Source: Marinospirillum alkalitolerans (GTDB taxonomy: Bacteria > Pseudomonadota > Gammaproteobacteria > Pseudomonadales > Halomonadaceae). Taken from it: 64,000 nt of DNA. The position numbers and the translations under genes are program-made. The stretch spans positions 124,001-188,000 of the forward strand of contig NZ_JBANFI010000002.1 of the NCBI RefSeq assembly GCF_045055655.1, written 5' to 3'. Below are positions 34,356 through 43,011 of the stretch, one piece after another. Under the pieces are notes generated by a model. It was given only the letters and a program-made list of their open reading frames with translations. It had not been told where the DNA came from and ran no database searches. Numbering within the stretch: the stretch's first letter is position 1; the number at the start of each line of letters is the position of its first letter.

Positions 34356-35339
34356 TTAAGAATCAAGTAGGCGATACTTCTCGCGTAGGCGTCGTCTCAG
34401 GCCCAGCGCCAGTAGGTTCAATAATAAAATCACGCCCACCAGCAGCAGCGCAGTGGCATACACCAGGTTGATCTGATCAGCAGGCGCTTCGCTATATAAA
34501 TCAAAAACATGATAGCCAAGATGCATAAACTGGCGATCAAAGTGGATATAGGGGGCCTCGCCATCAATCGGAAGATCAGGGGCCAGCTTGACCACACCCA
34601 GCAGCATCAAAGGTGCGACCTCGCCCGCGGCGCGCGCCATCGCCAGAATCAGCCCAGTCATCATGGCGGGGCTTGCCATAGGCAAGACCAAATGCCACAG
34701 GGTTTCCATCTGATTACTACCCAGCGCCAGCGCACTTTCACGCACTTGTCGAGGAATCCGCGCCAACCCTTCTTCTGTCGCGACTATCACCACGGGTAGC
34801 GTCAGCAGCGCCAGTGTCAAGGCCGCCCAGAGCAGGTTTGGACTGCCCAGTGTCGGTGTGGGCAGTTGATCGGCAAAAAACCAGCGATCCAGCTGCCCCC
34901 CCATCCCATAGATAAAAAATCCCAAACCAAAGACACCATAGACAATCGAAGGCACGCCAGCCAGATTCCGCACCGCTATCCGAATCAGCTGCGTCAATGC
35001 ATTATTGGGCGCGTATTCATGCAGATAAACAGCCGCGAGGATGCCCATCGGGGCCACCAGCAAGGCCATCATCAACACCAGCACCACAGTACCAAACAAG
35101 GCCGGAAACACCCCGCCCTGATCCATTGGGCTGCTGATAAACAGCCAGACCTGCTCAATAAAGAGCCGCAGGGCCTCGATCCAACTGGCGCTGTCCTGCG
35201 GCCAGAAGTGGGCCAAACCCAGACGGCTTAAGAGCAGCAACAAAGCCGCGAACAGCAGCAGACAGCTGACAACAGCAGCGGCATTCAGCAGAATCCAGAG
35301 CTGGCCGTGGGTCCAGCTGGGCAGGCGCAGAGGCAGCAT
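34356..35339 (-). CDS. pstA: Phosphate ABC transporter permease PstA (system 2, short form)
   Basis: 327-aa permease close to the E. coli length, with six or so hydrophobic helices and no large periplasmic insertion. The coupling segment SALALGSNQMETLWHLVLP and AAGEVAPLMLLG match PstA. The ATG at 35337-35339 overlaps the pstC2 stop as TAATG, pointing to translational coupling; a longer frame from 35393 would run into pstC2. This short PstA is paired with a long PstC2, the reverse of the strongly extended PstA in system 1. Confidence 0.93.
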   Translation of the reverse strand: MLPLRLPSWTHGQLWILLNAAAVVSCLLLFAALLLLLSRLGLAHFWPQDSASWIEALRLFIEQVWLFISSPMDQGGVFPALFGTVVLVLMMALLVAPMGILAAVYLHEYAPNNALTQLIRIAVRNLAGVPSIVYGVFGLGFFIYGMGGQLDRWFFADQLPTPTLGSPNLLWAALTLALLTLPVVIVATEEGLARIPRQVRESALALGSNQMETLWHLVLPMASPAMMTGLILAMARAAGEVAPLMLLGVVKLAPDLPIDGEAPYIHFDRQFMHLGYHVFDLYSEAPADQINLVYATALLLVGVILLLNLLALGLRRRLREKYRLLDS

Positions 35340-37018
35340 TATCCGTGTCCCTCCAGCTGTTGCTGACGTCGCCGCCAGCCCTGACGTATCCACTCTGCCA
35401 ACGTATTCGCGACCAGCGTCAGTACAAAAAGTACCAATGCGGATAAAAAGAGCACGCGATAATGGGTGCTCTGGACACCGGCTTCTTGGATCTCAATCGC
35501 CATATTGGCCGCCAGACTGCGCAAGCCTTCGAGTAGATTGGCCCCCATCAGCGGGGTATTGCCTGAGGCCATCAACAGAATCATCGTTTCTCCAACAGCA
35601 CGCCCCAACGCCAGCATCACCGCCGCCACAATGCCGGGCGCCGCAAGGGGAAGCAAAACACGCCAGATGGTTTGCCAAGGCGTGGCCCCCAGTGCCATCG
35701 CCGCTTGCGTCATCCGGCTGGGTACGGCGGACAAGGCCTCTTCGACCAAGGCATAGAGACTGGGAATCAGCGCAAAACCCATGGCCATGCCCACCACCAG
35801 TGCATTCAATTGATAAATGGCCCAGTCTTGCTCAACCTCCAGCCAATAGACAAGACTGCCACCAAACCATCGCTGCTCCAGCCCATCGGCCAGCAACCAG
35901 GTCAGCACGCCACTACTGAGGAGCAAGCCCAGCGCATAGGCCATCCACAGGCCGCCACCGCGCTGCTGCCAACCCCAGCGTGGCAACAGGCTTGCACCAA
36001 GCAGCAGCACCAAAGCCAGGATCACCATCAGCAGCATCAGACTAAATAGCTGTTGTTCCAGCCAGGGGGCCAGCAACAGTGCGGCAATCAAACCGAGAAT
36101 CACCGTCGGTACGGCCTCCATCATCTCCAAACAAGCTTTCACCCGTCTCTGCCAAGGACGCGGCAGGAAGTAGGCGGTATAGAGTGCGGCTCCCAGTGCC
36201 AGCGGCAAGGCCAGCAATAAGGCGGCCAAGGCGGCCTTTAAGGTACCGAAGGTGAGAGGCGCAAGGCTGAACTTGGGCTCACTGACCAGACTGCTGGGTG
36301 AGGCCTGCCACAAACGCAGCGGCTCAGTGTAGTGTTCATAAGCCACTGGTGCCCACAGGCTAGGCCAGCTGACCTCTGGATGGGGATTATGTATCTGCCA
36401 GATCTGACGCTGAGTGGCGCTTTCCAATACCAACTGGCTGCCTTCATTCGACCAATAGGCCGTTCGGACTTGATCCAAGCCTGTTTCCACCTGCGCCAAA
36501 GGCGTCGCCCGCGTGCTATAAAACAGGCTCAACTGCCCCTGCTGATCGAGACTGGCAAAAACGCGGCGCTGAGGCTCACTCCCTAGCCATACGGCCGGCG
36601 CATCCAGCTGCCAATGGCGCAGGGGCGGCCCATGACTGGCAATCAACCGATGTTCAAGACGCCCATCGGGCAAGGCCACGATCTGGCTTTGCCCCCCAGC
36701 CAAGCCTTGCGCTGGGGGCAAATCAACCTGAGCACTTGACGGCGCATCAGGCTGCTCAGAGGCGATCGAGGCTGTTTCCACTGGCTGCACGGCGAGCTGC
36801 TCCAGCTGCACACCCCCCATCAGCGGCACCACCACATACACCAGATAAAAGAAGATCGCTGAAATCGCCAGCAATACACCCAGACCACCCGCACTGACCA
36901 ATGCACGCCAGCCACGATCCAGCCAAAACCGACGTTGCAACGCAGCGGGATGGCGACGCTGCACCAGTGCTTGATCCAGACGCGTCAAGGTAGCGCGATG
37001 CAGGCGTAACCGGCTCAT
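35339..37018 (-). CDS. pstC: Phosphate ABC transporter permease PstC (system 2, long form)
   Basis: 559-aa permease. After the first helix (about residues 40-70) comes a ~165-residue periplasmic insertion (about 75-245) with short beta-rich, Trp-containing repeats (RHWQLDAPAVWLGSEPQRRV, YWSNEGSQLVLESATQRQ), then the core permease (about 255-550). The coupling segment MALGATPWQTIWRVLLP and AVGETMILLMASGN identify PstC. Long PstC proteins with a propeller-like insert occur in Pseudomonas. ATGA overlap with pstS2 indicates coupling. Confidence 0.93.
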   Translation of the reverse strand: MSRLRLHRATLTRLDQALVQRRHPAALQRRFWLDRGWRALVSAGGLGVLLAISAIFFYLVYVVVPLMGGVQLEQLAVQPVETASIASEQPDAPSSAQVDLPPAQGLAGGQSQIVALPDGRLEHRLIASHGPPLRHWQLDAPAVWLGSEPQRRVFASLDQQGQLSLFYSTRATPLAQVETGLDQVRTAYWSNEGSQLVLESATQRQIWQIHNPHPEVSWPSLWAPVAYEHYTEPLRLWQASPSSLVSEPKFSLAPLTFGTLKAALAALLLALPLALGAALYTAYFLPRPWQRRVKACLEMMEAVPTVILGLIAALLLAPWLEQQLFSLMLLMVILALVLLLGASLLPRWGWQQRGGGLWMAYALGLLLSSGVLTWLLADGLEQRWFGGSLVYWLEVEQDWAIYQLNALVVGMAMGFALIPSLYALVEEALSAVPSRMTQAAMALGATPWQTIWRVLLPLAAPGIVAAVMLALGRAVGETMILLMASGNTPLMGANLLEGLRSLAANMAIEIQEAGVQSTHYRVLFLSALVLFVLTLVANTLAEWIRQGWRRRQQQLEGHG

Positions 37019-37953
37019 GGTGTCGCCAACCTTGCGCGTAGCTGCGCCAGCTGAGGCGCTTTTAAGGGCAGATAACCTGCCTCCAGCAGCAGAGCTTGTC
37101 CCTGATCTGAAAGCACAAATTCAAGAAACGCCGCTTCGCGAGATGGCAGCGGCTGACCGGGCACCTGATGGAGATAAAAATAGAGGTAGCGCACAAAGCG
37201 CCCTGTTTCTAAAGGCACTTCGCGCACGCCTGCAGGCACTTGTGTGGCGCTGGCATAACCCAGACCGCTAGCATCCTGTTCTAATGCGCGCAGAATGGCA
37301 GCCGAGCTGGGTAGCTCTTGTACTTGCGTGCGAAAATCACCGCCACACAAGGCGTGCTGTTTAAAGAAGCTCTGACTGCCAGAAGCCGAATTACGGCCAT
37401 AAAGACGGACACGCTGCGCCGCCAACGGCCCTTCTACGCCCAAATCGCGCCAACGCAGCGCGGCTGAGCGCCCACCGCACAGACCGACCGCAGAAAAAAG
37501 CGCATCCAGCTGCAAACGACTCAGCGACGCCAGCGGATTATCCTGATGCACAAAAACCGCGAGCTCATCCTGCGCCACCATCCATGCCGTTGGTGGATAA
37601 CCATGGCGCTGCACAAAGGCATCGATTTCATCCGCGCGCATTAAACGCGACATGGCCCCAAGCTGCGCGGTGCTTTCGATCAAGGCGGCGGGGGTGGTGG
37701 CCGAGCCCGCCGCCTGCACCTGCACCTGCAAATCTGGATAACGCTGATGAAAGGCTTCGGCCCAGAGCACCATCGGCTGCGCCAGACTCGCCGAACCCAC
37801 TAAGCGCAGATGACCACCTAAAGCACGCTCCTCAGCTAAGGCGACCTGAGCGCTAAGCACCCCAGCAGACAACAGCAGCCAACCCAACAGGGTAGCAATG
37901 CGCCTGAGTGGCCCTCGCGAGTGTCGAAAGTGGCTGGGGGGTTGGGAATGCAC
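37015..37953 (-). CDS. pstS: PstS-like phosphate-binding protein (system 2)
   Basis: 312-aa substrate-binding protein with a long basic-then-hydrophobic signal sequence (about residues 1-41, ending near VALAEE). The mature part carries LRLVGSASLAQPM (the N-terminal oxyanion turn), QAAGSATTPAALIE and RNSASGSQSFFKQHALCGG, which correspond to the phosphate-contacting loops of PstS. It is divergent from PstS1 and could have a different affinity or prefer another oxyanion. The start is GTG with AGAG upstream. It heads the operon pstS2-C2-A2-B2-phoU2 and has its own Pho box. Confidence 0.88.
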   Translation of the reverse strand: MHSQPPSHFRHSRGPLRRIATLLGWLLLSAGVLSAQVALAEERALGGHLRLVGSASLAQPMVLWAEAFHQRYPDLQVQVQAAGSATTPAALIESTAQLGAMSRLMRADEIDAFVQRHGYPPTAWMVAQDELAVFVHQDNPLASLSRLQLDALFSAVGLCGGRSAALRWRDLGVEGPLAAQRVRLYGRNSASGSQSFFKQHALCGGDFRTQVQELPSSAAILRALEQDASGLGYASATQVPAGVREVPLETGRFVRYLYFYLHQVPGQPLPSREAAFLEFVLSDQGQALLLEAGYLPLKAPQLAQLRARLATP

Positions 37954-38009
37954 TAAGGTGGTTCTCTTTTGTTGATTTAGGGCCTTGCAGCCAGCATAAA
38001 AAGCTTTTT

Positions 38010-38043
38010 ATTTTAAATAAGAAAGATGAAATTAAGATGACAA
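38010..38043 (-). promoter_or_regulatory. Pho box and -10 of the pst2 operon
   Basis: On the reverse strand TTGTCAT (38043-38037), CTTA, ATTTCAT (38032-38026), starts 11 bp apart. TAAAAT at 38015-38010 lies 10 bp downstream as a -10. A further TGTCAG just upstream may be an extra half-site. The pstS2 start follows about 57 bp later. Confidence 0.75.
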
Positions 38044-38166
38044 GACTGACATAAGTTGCCCGCCGCTTCGAGCAGAAAAAAGACTTGCTTTCTCTTTACT
38101 GCACACTAAGCTAGCCCCATCGCACTTGCGAAATCAGCAGCCAATAAAGATAAGAGACTGACAGCA

Positions 38167-38580
38167 ATGAATGCACTGGATGATTTGGAAGACAACCCCG
38201 GCCCCGAAGGTCAGCTGACATTAAAAGTCGTTGCCCACCCCCAGGCCACCAACCTGCATGGTGATATTGCCGCGAGCTGGGTCATCACGCAGATGGAGCA
38301 GGCCGTTGAGCTGGTCGCCGCCCGCCTTGCCAAAGGCCGCGCTGCCACGGTTGCCGTGACCGGCATGGATTTTCTCTGCCCAGTCCGCACCGGCAGTCTC
38401 GTGCAAATCCATACTCAGCTATTGGAAACCGGCACCAGCTCGATGCGCTTTCAAGTCGAGGTCTGGATTCTGCCACCCAATGAAAAAGACCCCAATAGCC
38501 TTTATAAGGTCACTGAGGCCCATTTTGTGCTGGTGGCACTGGACGAACTCGGACGGATTCGCAGCCTACCCCAGCATTGA
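38167..38580 (+). CDS. Acyl-CoA thioesterase, YciA-like hotdog-fold protein
   Basis: 137-aa single hotdog-domain thioesterase, likely to hydrolyse acyl-CoAs in the cytoplasm. The HGDIAASWVITQMEQA segment (catalytic Asp in GDI) and VTGMDFLCPVRTGSLV match the YciA/acyl-CoA hydrolase family. The opening is short and acidic. It is a single gene, divergent from pstS2 and convergent with ispB (13 bp between stops). Chain-length preference cannot be told. Confidence 0.88.
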   Translation: MNALDDLEDNPGPEGQLTLKVVAHPQATNLHGDIAASWVITQMEQAVELVAARLAKGRAATVAVTGMDFLCPVRTGSLVQIHTQLLETGTSSMRFQVEVWILPPNEKDPNSLYKVTEAHFVLVALDELGRIRSLPQH

Positions 38581-38593
38581 TGCGCCAGCTGGG

Positions 38594-39568
38594 TTAACTC
38601 TTGCGCCCCAAGGCCATCTCAGCCAAAGCTGAAAGCGCATCACGATAAGGACTGGCTGGCAAGGCCAACAAGCTTTGCTGCGCCTGAGCGGAACAGATCG
38701 CGGCCTGCTCGCGGGTGTACTCCAAAGCCCCCGTACGACGCACGATGTCCAGCACGGCATCGAGCTGCTCCAATCCGCCTTGGCGGATCGCCTGACGAAT
38801 CAGCAGGGCTTCTTCTTCGCTTCCCTGCTGCATCGCATAGATCAGCGGCAGCGTGGGCTTACCTTCGGCCAGATCATCGCCGACATTCTTACCCATCACC
38901 TCAGCCTCGCCCTCATAATCGAGCAGATCATCAATCAACTGAAACGCCAAACCCAGCTGAGCGCCATATTCACGCAAGGCCGCTTCCTGCTCGGGAGTCG
39001 CGCCAGCTACCACGGCCGCCGCCTGCGTCGCCCCTTCAAACAGCTTCGCGGTCTTGGCGTAGATCACCTCACGATACTGGGCTTCACTGATTTTGGGATT
39101 GCGCACATTGGTGAGCTGCATCACCTCACCCTCGGCCAGCACACAGGTCACCTTAGAAAGGATCTCCATCACCCGCATTGAGCCCACGCGCACCATCATT
39201 TCAAAGGAGCGCGAATAGAGAAAATCGCCCACTAAAACGCAGGATTGATTGCTCCACTGGGTATTGGCGGTGGGCTTGCCACGGCGCAAACTGGATTCAT
39301 CCACCACATCATCATGCAAGAGCGTGGAGGTGTGCATAAATTCAATTAAGGCGGCCAGCAGAAGATGCTCAGGATCACGATAGCCGAGCGCACGCCCCGC
39401 CAACAGCACCAGTAAGGGTCGCAGCCGCTTACCACCACTATCGATGATGTGATGAGCAATCTTCTCAACCAGAGGGACCTGAGAGCGACATTCGGCGAGA
39501 ATCAACTGATCGACTGCGGCAAACTCTTGCGCAACGACAGCATGAATAGGTGAGACACGAGCAGGCAT
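38594..39568 (-). CDS. ispB: Polyprenyl (octaprenyl) diphosphate synthase
   Basis: 324-aa trans-isoprenyl diphosphate synthase that makes the side chain of ubiquinone. First aspartate-rich motif LLHDDVVDESSLRRG and second motif LIDDLLDYEG are intact, and GGKRLRP is present. Small residues before the first motif fit a long-chain product; the exact length (C40 or C45) is not readable. AGGAAAG precedes the start. It is divergent from rplU, the standard gammaproteobacterial arrangement. Confidence 0.95.
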   Translation of the reverse strand: MPARVSPIHAVVAQEFAAVDQLILAECRSQVPLVEKIAHHIIDSGGKRLRPLLVLLAGRALGYRDPEHLLLAALIEFMHTSTLLHDDVVDESSLRRGKPTANTQWSNQSCVLVGDFLYSRSFEMMVRVGSMRVMEILSKVTCVLAEGEVMQLTNVRNPKISEAQYREVIYAKTAKLFEGATQAAAVVAGATPEQEAALREYGAQLGLAFQLIDDLLDYEGEAEVMGKNVGDDLAEGKPTLPLIYAMQQGSEEEALLIRQAIRQGGLEQLDAVLDIVRRTGALEYTREQAAICSAQAQQSLLALPASPYRDALSALAEMALGRKS

Positions 39569-39678
39569 CTTGGCTTTCCTGGGCAGGGGGTCACAGAGAG
39601 AATCGAAGGCATCCTAGCAGTCAGGGCAGGGGTGTCAAGATCTCTAGCCCGCACCGTCCATTGAGATGGGCAATCCAC

Positions 39679-39707
39679 TTGCGTTCGGTGTCAAGATCAC
39701 CTAAAAT
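39679..39707 (+). promoter_or_regulatory. Predicted sigma-70 promoter of rplU-rpmA
   Basis: TTGCGT (39679-39684) and TAAAAT (39702-39707) are separated by exactly 17 bp. Transcription would start near 39714, leaving a ~108-nt leader before rplU. Confidence 0.65.
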
Positions 39708-39716
39708 CACGCGTCC

Positions 39717-39801
39717 TTTTATCTGGCGCTCCCTGCACGAGGGTTACCAAAGAGTCTCCCTTCACACCAGGTATCAGAAGCATCCCTTTATCCAGATAAA
39801 A
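39717..39801 (+). promoter_or_regulatory. Structured 5' leader of rplU (candidate autoregulatory element)
   Basis: TTTTATCTGG (39717-39726) is perfectly complementary to CCAGATAAAA (39792-39801). The 10-bp stem would begin within a few bases of the predicted transcript start, enclose about 65 nt that include a CCCT/AGGG hairpin, and close about 20 nt before the rplU ATG. The layout resembles ribosomal-protein leaders that bind their own product. No experimental counterpart is known to me. Confidence 0.45.
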
Positions 39802-39821
39802 TCCTGCAAGCGGAGAGTAAA

Positions 39822-40133
39822 ATGTACGCAGTCATTAAAAGCGGTGGTAAGCAGTATCGCGTTAAAGAAGGTCAAACCCTGAAGCTGGAAAAAATCGAAG
39901 TCGCCACTGGTGAAAGCATTCAGTTTGACGAAGTGCTGCTGGTTTCTGACGGCGAGAACATCAAGGTTGGCGCCCCTGTTGTCGCTGGCGCAAAAGTAAC
40001 CGCAGAAGTGGTTGATCACGGCCGTGGTGATAAGGTTCGCATCATCAAGTTCCGTCGTCGTAAGCACCACATGAAGCGTCAAGGCCACCGTCAGTGGTAC
40101 ACTGAAGTCAAAATCACAGGCATTGCTGGTTAA
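39822..40133 (+). CDS. rplU: 50S ribosomal protein L21
   Basis: 103-aa large-subunit protein, normal length. MYAVIKSGGKQYRVKEGQ and the C-terminal KFRRRKHHMKRQGHRQWYTEVKI are diagnostic. GGAGAG precedes the ATG. It is co-transcribed with rpmA 66 bp downstream. Confidence 0.98.
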   Translation: MYAVIKSGGKQYRVKEGQTLKLEKIEVATGESIQFDEVLLVSDGENIKVGAPVVAGAKVTAEVVDHGRGDKVRIIKFRRRKHHMKRQGHRQWYTEVKITGIAG

Positions 40134-40199
40134 TCCACAGGCTTGGATGCGTTTCAGTCTTAACTTATTTTGATTCACCAAATTCTGAGGTAGAGAATC

Positions 40200-40457
40200 A
40201 TGGCACATAAAAAAGCCGGTGGTAGTACGCGTAACGGACGCGATTCAGAAAGCAAACGCCTTGGCGTTAAACTCTTTGGCGGTCAAGCTGTTCAGGGCGG
40301 TAACATTATCGTTCGTCAGCGCGGCACCAAGTTCCACGCTGGTACCAACGTTGGCATCGGCAAGGATCACACTCTTTTTGCTAAAGCAGAAGGCGTGGTC
40401 AAGTTTGAAGTCAAAGGCCCTAAGAACCGTCGCTTCGTGAGCGTGGTTCCTGCCTGA
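40200..40457 (+). CDS. rpmA: 50S ribosomal protein L27
   Basis: 85-aa protein near the peptidyl-transferase centre. MAHKKAGGSTRNGRDSESKR shows the standard N-terminus that reaches the active site without a cleaved leader. A 9-bp palindrome (ATTCCAATC/GATTGGAAT) follows the stop, and a full terminator follows at 40513. Confidence 0.98.
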   Translation: MAHKKAGGSTRNGRDSESKRLGVKLFGGQAVQGGNIIVRQRGTKFHAGTNVGIGKDHTLFAKAEGVVKFEVKGPKNRRFVSVVPA

Positions 40458-40512
40458 TTCCAATCTTGATTGGAATGGCTTTATGGCAGCAATATAAAGC
40501 TCTGCCATCAAT

Positions 40513-40544
40513 AAAAAGGCTCTGCCATGCGGTAGGGCCTTTTT
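40513..40544 (+). terminator. Terminator/attenuator between rpmA and obgE
   Basis: AAAAAGGC ... GCCTTTTT outer stem with an imperfect inner stem (CTGCC/GGTAG) ends in a T-run. It lets ribosomal-protein expression exceed that of obgE. Confidence 0.75.
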
Positions 40545-40604
40545 GCATGACAGAGCAAGTTAACATGGAGCCGAGCCTCGCTACGTCTCCAAAGGTGGTC
40601 TGAA

Positions 40605-41798
40605 ATGCAATTTGTAGACGAAGCAAGAATTACCGTCGTCGCAGGCAAGGGCGGCAATGGCTGTATGAGCTTTCGCCGTGAGAAGTATGTCCCCAAGGGC
40701 GGACCCGATGGCGGTGATGGCGGCCATGGCGGCAGTGTTTATCTGGTCGGTGACGACAGCCTGAATACCCTGATCGATTTCCGCTTCCAAAAGCGCTATC
40801 AGGCGCAAAGCGGTGAGGCAGGCCGTGGCAGCCAGTGCTCGGGCAAGGCTGGCGAAGATCTCTTTATCAAAGTCCCGGTTGGCACCGCCATCGTGGATGA
40901 AGAAACCCTCGAAGTCATCGGCGATATCACCGAAGTAGGCCAGCAACTGCTCGTCGCCCAAGGGGGACAACGCGGTCTCGGCAACATCCACTTCAAATCC
41001 TCAACCAACCGTGCGCCACGTCAAACCACCAAAGGCACACCCGGTGAGGAGCGCCAGCTGCATCTTGAATTGAAGGTGATGGCAGATGTGGGCCTGCTTG
41101 GTATGCCGAATGCGGGTAAATCGACACTGATTCGCTCTGTCTCCGCAGCCAAACCCAAGGTGGCTAACTATCCCTTTACCACCCTGGTGCCGAACCTCGG
41201 CGTGGTCAAGGTGGGCACCCATCAGCACTTTGTGATGGCTGACATCCCCGGCTTGATCGAAGGGGCCTCCGAGGGCACAGGGCTGGGCTTTAAGTTCCTG
41301 CGCCACCTGACGCGCTGCCGCCTGCTGCTGCATGTGGTCGATATCGCTCCAGTTGATGAAAGTGATCCTGTCGAGACAGTGCGCATTATTGAAAAAGAGC
41401 TGTCTGCCTACAGCCAAACACTGGCTGAACGGCCACGCTGGCTGGTGCTGAACAAGCTCGATATGCTTGGCGATGAAGCGACTGAACGCTGCCAGCAGAT
41501 CCGCGCAGGTCTGAACTGGAGCGGCCCTGTCTTTGAAATCTCGGCCATCAGCCACCAAGGCACAGAACGCTTAAGCCAAGCCATCATGCAATGGCTCCTT
41601 GAGCAGCGCGCGGCAGAAGCGGCCAACCCAGAAGCCGCTGAAGCAGAACAAGCCCGTCGCGAGCGGATGGAAGCCGAAGCTGTCGCCCGCGTTGAAGCCT
41701 GGCTGAACCGCCGTCATAAGCGTAAAGCCAAGGAAGATGAAGACGATGATGACTTCAACGACGATGATTACGATGTTGAAGTGGAATACGTGCAATAA
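40605..41798 (+). CDS. obgE: Obg-family GTPase ObgE/CgtA
   Basis: 397-aa essential GTPase involved in 50S ribosome assembly and stress control. The glycine-rich Obg fold spans residues 1-158 (GGDGGHGGSVYL). The G domain has GMPNAGKST (G1), DIPGLIEGASEG (G3) and LNKLDML (G4). The C-terminal tail is very acidic (DEDDDDFNDDDYDVEVE), as in many proteobacterial Obg proteins. proB follows 49 bp later. Confidence 0.97.
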   Translation: MQFVDEARITVVAGKGGNGCMSFRREKYVPKGGPDGGDGGHGGSVYLVGDDSLNTLIDFRFQKRYQAQSGEAGRGSQCSGKAGEDLFIKVPVGTAIVDEETLEVIGDITEVGQQLLVAQGGQRGLGNIHFKSSTNRAPRQTTKGTPGEERQLHLELKVMADVGLLGMPNAGKSTLIRSVSAAKPKVANYPFTTLVPNLGVVKVGTHQHFVMADIPGLIEGASEGTGLGFKFLRHLTRCRLLLHVVDIAPVDESDPVETVRIIEKELSAYSQTLAERPRWLVLNKLDMLGDEATERCQQIRAGLNWSGPVFEISAISHQGTERLSQAIMQWLLEQRAAEAANPEAAEAEQARRERMEAEAVARVEAWLNRRHKRKAKEDEDDDDFNDDDYDVEVEYVQ

Positions 41799-41847
41799 CT
41801 GATACTCACTTGAATTGTGCTCAACCCTGATTGGATGGAAGACCACC

Positions 41848-43011
41848 ATGGCTGCTCCCTGCTCTGCTGCTGATATCCCTCACTCACTCCAGACGGAACG
41901 TCCTCGACTCAGTGCGAGCCGCCGCGTGGTGATCAAAATCGGGAGCGCCCTGCTCACCAATGACGGGCAGGGTTTAGACCTGCTCGCCATTCAAGGCTGG
42001 GTTGATCAGCTGGTCGCGCTGAAAAACCAAGGTGTCGAGCTGATTCTGGTGACTTCAGGCTCAGTTGCTGAGGGCATGGTGCGCCTTGGCTGGTCTGAAC
42101 GCCCCAAGAGCATTCACCAGCTTCAGGCGGCGGCCGCCGTTGGTCAGATGGGATTAGTGCAAGCCTGGGAAAGCGCCTTTAAGCAGCACGGCATCCACAG
42201 CGCCCAGATTCTGCTCACCCACGATGACCTGTCAAACCGCAAGCGCTACCTGAATGCCCGCAGCGCACTGCAAACACTGCTTGATCTGGGCGTCGTGCCG
42301 ATCATCAATGAAAACGACACCGTAGTCACAGATGAAATTCGCTTTGGCGATAACGACACCCTCGGCGCACTGGTCGCTAATCTACTGGAAGCCGACACCC
42401 TTGTCCTGCTCACCGACCAGCCTGGCCTGTTCAGTGCTGATCCACGCAAGGACCCACATGCTGAACTGATTCAACAAGGTCGAGCGCATGATCCGGCTCT
42501 TTTGGCTGTCGCCGGTGATGGCGGCGCGCTGGGACGAGGCGGCATGTTCACCAAGGTACGCGCCGCAGGCTTGGCTGCCCGCTCAGGAGCGCGAACCGTG
42601 ATTCTGGGCGGTCGCACTGAGCTGGCTTTGCGCCGCCTGTTTGCCGATGAACCACTCGGCACACTGCTACTGCCTGATGAAGAACCCATCACCGCGCGTA
42701 AGCGCTGGCTGGCGGGTCATCTTCAAGAAAAGGGCACACTGGTTCTGGATGCCGGTGCAGTGCGCGCCTTGCAAAAAGAAGGCAAGAGCCTGCTGCCTGT
42801 TGGCGTGCGCGAAGTACGCGGCCGCTTTTTGCGCGGCGAACTGGTGGTTTGTACCAATGAACAAGGCCAACCCTTAGCAAAAGGTCTGGTGAACTACTCA
42901 GCCGAAGAAGCCCGCCTGCTGGCCGGCCAATCCAGCCAGCAAATTGAAGAGCTGCTCGGCTATATTGAGGCTCCAGAGCTGATTCACCGCGATAACCTGG
43001 TGGTGATCTGA
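41848..43011 (+). CDS. proB: Glutamate 5-kinase
   Basis: First enzyme of proline synthesis, phosphorylating L-glutamate to glutamyl 5-phosphate. 387 aa: an amino-acid-kinase domain (VVIKIGSALLTNDGQ, LVTSGSVAEGM, NENDTVVTDEIRFGDNDTL) and a C-terminal PUA domain (about 290-380), as in E. coli. An extension of about 22 residues precedes the kinase domain. The ATG at 41848 has GGAAG upstream and is preferred to the in-frame TTG at 41815. The stop overlaps the next gene by one base. Confidence 0.95.
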   Translation: MAAPCSAADIPHSLQTERPRLSASRRVVIKIGSALLTNDGQGLDLLAIQGWVDQLVALKNQGVELILVTSGSVAEGMVRLGWSERPKSIHQLQAAAAVGQMGLVQAWESAFKQHGIHSAQILLTHDDLSNRKRYLNARSALQTLLDLGVVPIINENDTVVTDEIRFGDNDTLGALVANLLEADTLVLLTDQPGLFSADPRKDPHAELIQQGRAHDPALLAVAGDGGALGRGGMFTKVRAAGLAARSGARTVILGGRTELALRRLFADEPLGTLLLPDEEPITARKRWLAGHLQEKGTLVLDAGAVRALQKEGKSLLPVGVREVRGRFLRGELVVCTNEQGQPLAKGLVNYSAEEARLLAGQSSQQIEELLGYIEAPELIHRDNLVVI

